NCBI GenBank assembly: GCA_903813345.2
Contig: CAIIXF020000002.1
Coordinates: forward strand, 8,765,555-8,825,554
From: Owenia fusiformis
Lineage: Eukaryota > Annelida > Polychaeta > Sabellida > Oweniidae
Length of the DNA: 60,000 bases
Direction: 5' to 3'
This document shows, in pieces, positions 44,801 through 53,800 of the stretch. The position numbers and the translations under genes were made by a program. A model generated the notes under the pieces. It was not told the origin of the DNA and did no database searches. It saw only the letters and a program-made list of their open reading frames with translations. Every line of letters begins with the position of its first letter. The stretch's first letter is position 1.

Positions 44801-47800
44801 TGCACTGATCCCTTCAGAAAAATAACAAAAACTTATTAACATTACATAAAATTAAATCTCAATTTTTCTGAATACCATGATATCTTCTTAATCTCTTGTG
44901 TTTAAATATAGTACCAATGGAAACTTAAAACAATAAAGTGTAAATCATTTTGTTTTAAAATATACATTATAATCAAATATCTACATACAACTTTGTCAAA
45001 TTATCATAGACAATTTTGAATATTCAGTATGATAATGATAACAACAAAGTAAGCTATTGCTTATCTCCACTTACATATGATACTTATAGCAACATTGTTT
45101 GATGTTTTGGCGCCCGAAGGGTTGTTACCTCCTAGGTATTGCCCAACCCTAATGCTTACTGCAACTGATATACCTATTGGAAACTAGAGAAAGCAAAAAG
45201 CGATTAAGCAATAAAAATTTCCAAGAAACCCAACCACATTTCGCCTCACCTAAGTAGCATAGGTGGTTGTAGGTAATAAGCAAATGCTTAGTTTGTCTGG
45301 GGTAACTGTTACCTACAATATATGGCATCATAAATCTAGCCAACATATGTAACAGTGACTTAGTTAAGTAAAATATGGCAAGGTTTGTTGGAAAGGTTCA
45401 CTATTTGTGTAGGGCACGTCCATGCTTGAAACAATTGCAAAAACAATCATTAAAACTTAAAACCTTGGGACCAGAAGCCAAGACGATGTATAAACGGACT
45501 AGAGCGAGTAGAAATAATCTTGATTTGAGTCATCTAATATTCAAAATTCAGTCAAGGTGATGTTGTATTTGAAATCTGCATGTAAGAGTATATCTCGAAA
45601 TATGGTCTCGAAAATTGTTTATGAACTTTGAAAATATAACTTCTAGTTCGGAGAGATTCCCCTCGACCACATGGTATAAAATCACAAAAAAAGAAACATA
45701 TCTTGTGGTATTGGGCAGATAACATTTTCTTTTATTGGACATATTTCAATTTGCATAACTATTAGATACATAAGGGTGATCTGAAAATTGAACCACTGAA
45801 ACAGATGTAACTTAAGTTAAAGGGAACTTTCTACTATACCCGCCATGCTATCTGACCCGAACGAGCCACCTGGTGGTGGAACTGGTAAATACCTAACCGC
45901 ATCTGAGTCATTGCATTTTGGAAATTAGGAATATGGCATTTTTCAGATCACAATTATTTTCTTCATGAAAAATAAGTAATACGGCAGATATCTATGGATC
46001 TTGTATTTTCCTAATTAACATCTGTGAAGTGTTTTGGTTAGCATAAAATGATTGCATTGCATTGCAAATACTTCATACAAAAATAGCTATCCCTAGGATA
46101 GGACAACCAATCTCCTCAAGCCAGCATAAGCAATTATTATATCATACCGCAAAGCCTACAACCATGCATATTTGCAAGCACACACTAACACTTACAAATG
46201 ATAAGAAGTGATACCCTTGCCGTCGTTTTTGCACCCCTTGGGTCGTTCGATCCTAAGAACTGACCCACACGTATACTCACAGCAATAGCTATTCCAACGG
46301 GGATCTGCAGACATTGATACAATCATTTGAAATGAAAGATATTGGGCTGCTATTGAAATACTATTGTCGGAATCCTATCAGCTTTCCCACTTTCTCATAA
46401 TACAATAATTCACTATTAAACTAGATACCTCTCAAAATATGCAATTGACCCATTATATGTATTTTTCCCACCCACCCACACCTATTTAACAAGACAGCCA
46501 AATATGTTGAATTATATTGTCGAATGTTTACATTACACTATATTATATTTAGCAAGAAAGTTGTTATAAGTATAATGAATTTTATTCGTATTGAATATGT
46601 ATTCTTTAAACGAGTGTGGGTCAAAATGAAAAATGAACTTATTTTATTTCATGATTTTTGCTACTTCACTTACCACATATGAAATTGTCTCAAGCTGGAA
46701 CATGATCGACTGGGCTCCTAGTTCAGTCTTGCTTAGAACACCTAAAATAGAACTGATATGTGTATCAATACGAAAGCTCATATGTCCCAGTAAAGGGAAA
46801 ATACCAAAGAATATTATTACTAAATACAGCAAAACAAAAATAAAACGTCAAAGAGCATATCGATTCATAAAAACAAACCTTTAATTTTGAATTATAAATC
46901 CTATTTTTCTAAAGCTCAAAAAGAAATAAAGGGAGGTTAACTTCCGTGAATGTTGTTCGTGTACGTGTAGAATAATGATCCTATTTGTCGAAATTCTCCA
47001 TTTCGTAGAATTTACTTGACGGATTGAGTATGCAGGTAAACAAAAAAAGATTTGAGACGTGGACAGGATATGCCTTTTTCGATCATTATATTTCACGCTC
47101 CAAGTTCTCTTAAAACGTGTACACCTTAACCTCTTTATTGTCTTAGCACTCCCATAGCATTACATATAGACCATACCTGTTAGAACGGTTCCTATTTCAA
47201 AACACCACCACTCTAGACACACCATTAGCATTCCTGGTAAGGCTAGCTTCATGAAGAATCCCCAATCATCCAAACACTCTTTTGTCCAACCTAGAAAGTT
47301 GAGAAGAACTGTGTATTTAGGGTCGGCCATCAACGTGTGGATAAATAAAATTATTCATCTGGTGTGAAGTCCAATGTACTCTTGAGCTGTATTATTAACA
47401 TAAAGCAGTACAAGAAGCACATTTTACTTATTTCAAAACACAATCAGGTGAAAAATATTATAAACACAATTAAAAATGTTTCCTTAATTAAAAATAATTC
47501 CATACCATCCCATGTCTCTGTATACATCTTGCTGAAGAGTATATAACACAAGGTTCCCATTGCCATGATGAAGTAGGCCAAAACCTGAGCCACAGCTGAG
47601 CCTCTGAAAATAGATAGTGATGACCGTATATAATATAATGTACTATAGAAGTAAAATATACTGTCTGTAAATATCTTCTTTGAAAGAATTTTGAACTGGA
47701 TTATTCTTTAAGTGATGAAAATATACACAAATATTATGAAATCGTTGATATGAGAAAATAACAAAATATCACTCTAATATAATAGAAAATTAATTTGATG

Positions 47801-50800
47801 AACATATGATATAATAGACTCCGTTATATGAGGAAATAACAAAAAATATAACTTGGGTATTATAAAATAGACTTACGTCGTACCCCATCCGATTACATTG
47901 ATGAATATATAGTGGGCCAGTACATTCACCCCGTTGGCCAGTAGACCAATTAACACACTTGGTATAACTATATTCTGAAATAAAAAATGCAATAGTCAGA
48001 TTATTTCATATAATATACATTTTCATATTCAACATATTTAACTATTAAAAATAACTTATAACAATAGAAATCATAAAGACGAGGCCTTTAATTTAATATG
48101 CGTTCACCAGGCTTAATATTATGACTACTTTGATATATTTATACTACACACAAGGTAAATAAGAATAAAAGAGTCTTACCTGATTATTAATGAATTTAGT
48201 CAATGCTTGGAACATAAAATTAAACTGCAAATAAAACAAAAAAATGGAAATATATACATACAGTGTACACAACCAGAAATCTCCAGTGAATGGTACGCTT
48301 AATTAATTTAAGTTTAAACTTAATTCTGCACCTAAATTACAATGGACTCGAAACATTTAACATTTGATTTATTCAATTCCCAAACATAACAAAGCATGAT
48401 GAGCTTATACTATAAATCTAAAACGAAGAGTTCCGGTTGCTAAACGTTGGAAGCAGTGCATTTATTCTGTTACAAATACATTGTATATAATTATGTAATA
48501 ACAAACATCTGGATTATTTATCTTCAAATTAATTAAAATAAATAATAATTAATATAATTGCAATTGGATCAAGTACTCATAAATTTATCTAAACGAGAAC
48601 ACTCATAAAATAAAATATGATGTTTATAAAATAGATAATAATTTACAAAATTAGCAAAACATAAAAATGTTTAAAATTGATACTCACAAATAGACCAGGC
48701 ATAAAATACAAGATGTAATTTCCAGCCAATCTGAAAAAGTAAATGTTTAAATAACGATAAATGAAGTCATAACACCATTTCTAACATCAACAAATATGGA
48801 AATGTTTTTTGTGTAAGTTCTTTGAAAGATGTTCTTTTCACTTAATCTTGAGATTCGAGGATATACTTTAGACGATGCACGCACGCTTGATATTTTGGCC
48901 CTAGCTGTTACAACATTGCTATAAATTTTCTTGATTATGTAAATTCAGATCTTTTAATTTCATCTTGCTAATCCTGACACGCTTTTTCGCAAATACGGAT
49001 TTGGAAAGAGACAGATTCTTACAAAAATGTTGTGAGGGAAAAAGTATGGAGTAAACGCGTACCTTGCCCCTTCTGGCACATGTGCTTTCCTACCTGTACA
49101 TATATCATGTCTGTTTTAGGTGTCATTAACAGACATGAACCAGAAGCCCCTTTGTGCTCACAGATCTACTTACCTCGCAACATCGACATTTTGACCGAAG
49201 ATTAGAAGAATGCTCTCGGTGTTGAGATGTATGGCCCAACACGGGAAGCAGAATAATATTAATATCAATATAGCTTTCTGTAGGTATATTCCAACCCGCT
49301 TTTTGTTGGCGCTACCATATGTCTAAAAGATGAATAATACATTTAGTTATAGATGTTGCAGAACCATATGTCAAATATATGAATAATTCAATAAAATACT
49401 GTCTCACAAGACTGCTCAATGTTGCAGCTGCATTGTCTTTTTGGCTTTTACATTTATTTTAGATTTACTATAAGACAAATGAAACGCTCGTATATCACTC
49501 TACTATACCTTGCATTTAATTTGGTGTCCACGAGCAACCCATTTGGCTTATAATGATCATGTTATTTGTTTTATATTTGTCTGTTCCTTATTAATGATTT
49601 ATCGGTTAACTGCTGTTAGATGTTATATATTAAGAAAAAGTAAACTTACTTGTGAGAAAAGTGTATCGCATGCAGTTGCGAGGCCCATACCCACTGAGAG
49701 GCCAGTTACGTTAATCAACTGAAAAAGAAAATATTCTGATATACCAGAATGTTATCCTTTAGTTTCTCTTATACCATATGTTTGTGAAGCGTTTGTACTT
49801 CATGATTCCGAGGCTACTTTGTACGTATCTCGAAACACCCCCTCCAATATTACTCCATTTTATAAAAAGCGAGTGTAGTTTATTTCACTACTAACACTTG
49901 TTTCGAGTGAAAAAATGAATTGTAATGACCAGAGGACGCTGGAGCGTAACAAGCCAGTTACAGACATGAAATAGAATATGTGCTTGATTCAATGCTTCAT
50001 TTGGGAATCGAACCCAGAACCTTCCAGTTCAAAGTATGATGCCTATAGCAGCAATTTGCAATAGCTATTCAGGTTCATTTCTTTACCAAAGGGACTATCT
50101 TCTCTCCAACGAGTTGTTGTATCCTAGCAAATATAGTCTTATTTCGTCTCAATATCAGTTAATGGTGTCAATATGACAAGTAACAAACTAGTATATTCAG
50201 TTACCTAGTCTTTGAAATGATTATTTTTTATAAATAAGAGGCATGACATAACTGTGGGAAATTTACAATACGTCAACGTTGATTTGATCCACAATAATAG
50301 TTCATACTATTTACATTTTTACATGTTACTGATTCAAAACAAGAGGCCATTTTTCTTTTTCACTTGCACTATGACTGCACGGCTTAACAGAAATTGCTCA
50401 TTAAAAAGTCTGTGCTCATTCTTGAGACACTAACACCTGCATACTTTATGTGAGAAAATCAGATTCTATATAGTTAAAACATTTTAAGTCTGACATACCC
50501 AGCATAGTGGTACACAAGGCCACTCTTTTTCAAAGAGGCCTGCGCAGGCGATATCTCATTTTTTGGTTATCTAGTACATCATACGTCACTTACTGAATTT
50601 GCGAGGGACACTGCGTCCAACTCCTCGGTTCCAAGGTGACCACAGAACAATACTGCCGTGAATGGAATCATCATATTCGCTAAACAAACTAACACCTGCA
50701 ATAAAAGAGTAAAAAGTGGCATGCAGAATAAAACGATATATTAAATGATAAAGTTATAAATATTTGTATGTGTAATTATGTCTACAAGTGCAGGCATAGG

Positions 50801-53800
50801 CACACGATACACACATTTCTACAGAAAATATTAGTCCAGACGCTTTTTAAATTAAAACCATTAAATAAAGTGTCAGGCCAATACTACAAGTAGTTCCCTT
50901 TCTACTCAAACTCAAAGACTTCCAAATTTTCTGATCCTGGCTACGCCCCTTTGCAAGTATTCCTTTGAGATGCACTACCCTCCAACGCAAAATCCCCCAT
51001 TGGACTGCATGTTGTAGTTTGTGGAAAATCAAACATAAACAGACTGTCGAATTGAGTTTCAGGGTTTCCACACTCTTGGAGGGGAGAGCATATATCATAA
51101 GATGTTGTACTACATTACATACCATGGGCCATGCTAGTATCCAAAGCTCTTTCAGTTCACTCTTGAAACCATAGGGAAATATTCTCTTAAAGCATCTACT
51201 ACAACAACCCCCGCCTCCATCATCAAATTCAACTTCATCGTGTGTATCTGAAGTGTAAAATAGCATATTAGCGATAGTACTAAAATGGTGAAAAAAGGGG
51301 GTGTTAGACTTTGTTTCTTTTCACGTTTGATCATGGTTTTGGGTAATACGAGATTTATTTTTCGTATGACTGGCATACACTTAGGAGTTTTCTAATGGTT
51401 CGATTACAACTTTCGGTCCTCTCCATTTGGCACTTGTATATATATTCATATGAACGATGGTTCCATGACTCGGGCAAAAGTTCAAAGTGTGTTGTAATAA
51501 AAATGATTTACAATGTTTTCATGACTTGGGAAATAATTTAAATATCATGCAAATGGTATCGAATTTTAAGGCTGCTACATACGCTCCTCTCCAAAAGTAC
51601 TGTAACCAAAATCACCATCTAGGAATACAGGGTGGTGTTTTCATGACTTGGGAAATAATTTAAATATCATGTAAATGGTATCGAATTTTAGGGCTGCTAC
51701 ATACGCTCCTCTCCAAAAGTACTGTAACCAAAATCACCATCTAGGAATACAGGATGGTGTTTTCATGACTTGGAAAATAATTTAAATATCATGCAAATGG
51801 TATCGAATTTTAGGGCTGCTACATACGCTCCTCTCCAAAAGTACTGTAAACAAAATCACTACCTAGGAATACAGGGTGACTCAAAAGTAGACCTAGGTAT
51901 ACTCAAATAACTGCTTTATTATGCATGCTCACTGTAATATATCCTCATCTTTGGCATAAGTGTATTTGCTCCAATGTTTAATATTTCCCAGAGTTTCGCT
52001 TAAATATCACAAGTGGTTCAGAAATGCTATGCTTTTCCAAAATAAAACAACTTTACAATGAAATTGGCGCTCAAAGTAAACATAATCCATCTGGCAAAAT
52101 TGTTAATTACATTAAAAACATTATTTGAAGCATGACTTTAGTGTATTATGTTCTGTTCCAAATGTGATACTCCTGAGATGTTTTCGGGTTTGGAAAACAG
52201 TTATTAAAACAAGCAGGCATATTATTTCTGAATCACCGATCGGTTACGTTTTACGTAACCTGTTATATTCTAATAAGGAATTTTTATTATGGAATATAAC
52301 GTTTTTAAATGAAACAAGCTTTTCATCAATAGATTTTATCGCCAATAGTTAGTCAAGTGCAGATAAGGAACAGTTGAGGAACCAAATCGCCTGTGGCGTT
52401 ATAGGTGTCCCTCATGCTTGGACATTATTTTCGATCACCCTGTATTTAATACTAAAAATAAGTGTCAACGAACTTTTTGAGAGGGTGCACACAATTTCGG
52501 CATGTGAAATAAACGTTACTAGTGCTTTGACATACCATACTGGGTACCTCCAACGCAAAATGCATTGACACACTGTCTAATAGAAACGTGTCTCGATTGT
52601 CACTGTAACTGTGTTAAATGACACACTTTCATAACTCAACCATTTGACACGCTGCTATAAACTTAAATGTTTTGTCAATTGTGGTTGTATTTCAATTTTT
52701 TATGTGTGAGTGTTTGAAGTCTCTGAAATGTATTTTTAAACATAAGTGTACGATAAAAACATATTTAATATTGTTGAGAAGGGCATATATAACTTGATAA
52801 CAATACATCCAAGTCTCATTACAGCCTGTTTTGTGGCATTGCATACAATTGTTTTATTATATGGCTGCACGCTGGTTGATCATGATAAGTCACATGTTCA
52901 TTTGATTTTGGGGCATTCTTTTCTGTTCCAAATGTGATACTCCTGAGATGTTTTCGGGTTTGGAAAACAGTTATTAAAACAAGCAGGTTATTTCATCACC
53001 ATGACATCAACGCAAAGCATTGTATTTGAGAAATAAAACTGAATTTAATAATGGACTCGTGATGGTAATATATATGGTACTTTAAAAGGACAAGTCTCGA
53101 TTTGAAGAACAGTCTCCTGGGCTGATATTTTATATGAAAGAGATGGACTGATGAACTTTTCTCGATAACGCAATACATTCTTTCAATATACACTCTTACG
53201 ATAAAAGTTTCTCGAAAGACAAGAAAGATTTGGAGCTAGTCTGAAAAAGTCGTTATTTTACAATATATTTTGCTTTCATCATTTTATGTCATACTTATTA
53301 AGTTAAGAAGTTTAACAGGATGGTCATTTGTTTCGTATGTAAAGTTTTCTGGTAAAAAAATAAAAAGCATCCCCTTGTTTCAATTATGGTGAATTGATCA
53401 TACATCCCATTTTTCAGAAATTAAAATCAGGATTTTGGATCATGGAACATGGTGTGCTTTTTAAGGTGACGTCTTCCACATTTTGACGTCTAATCTTCAT
53501 CTTCTAACCTTCAATCCGTTTTACCACTCCCACATATTATTCACATGACCAGTATAACAATGGTCCTGGCCGAAATGACCCTTACCATGCTGAAATAGCT
53601 TTTCAGCCTTCTAAAATTTTCAGTCACATTTTCAGAGGGCTGAGAAAGCTATTTCAGCATGATAAAGGTCATTTTGACCATGACCATTGTGATTTTGGCC
53701 ATGTAAATGATATAGGAGTGTAGTATCATTGAAGAAACTTGGACATTTAGCATACCAAACTCAGATTTCGGCTGTCGGCTGTCGACTTCCGGTTAACCTA

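Noticed and set aside
49985-50060. tRNA-like sequence on the minus strand with GGTTCGATTCCC
   Set aside because: Only the T arm and B box are good; acceptor and D arm do not pair. Probably a SINE or tRNA relic. Similar T-arm scraps occur at 16390 and 55240.
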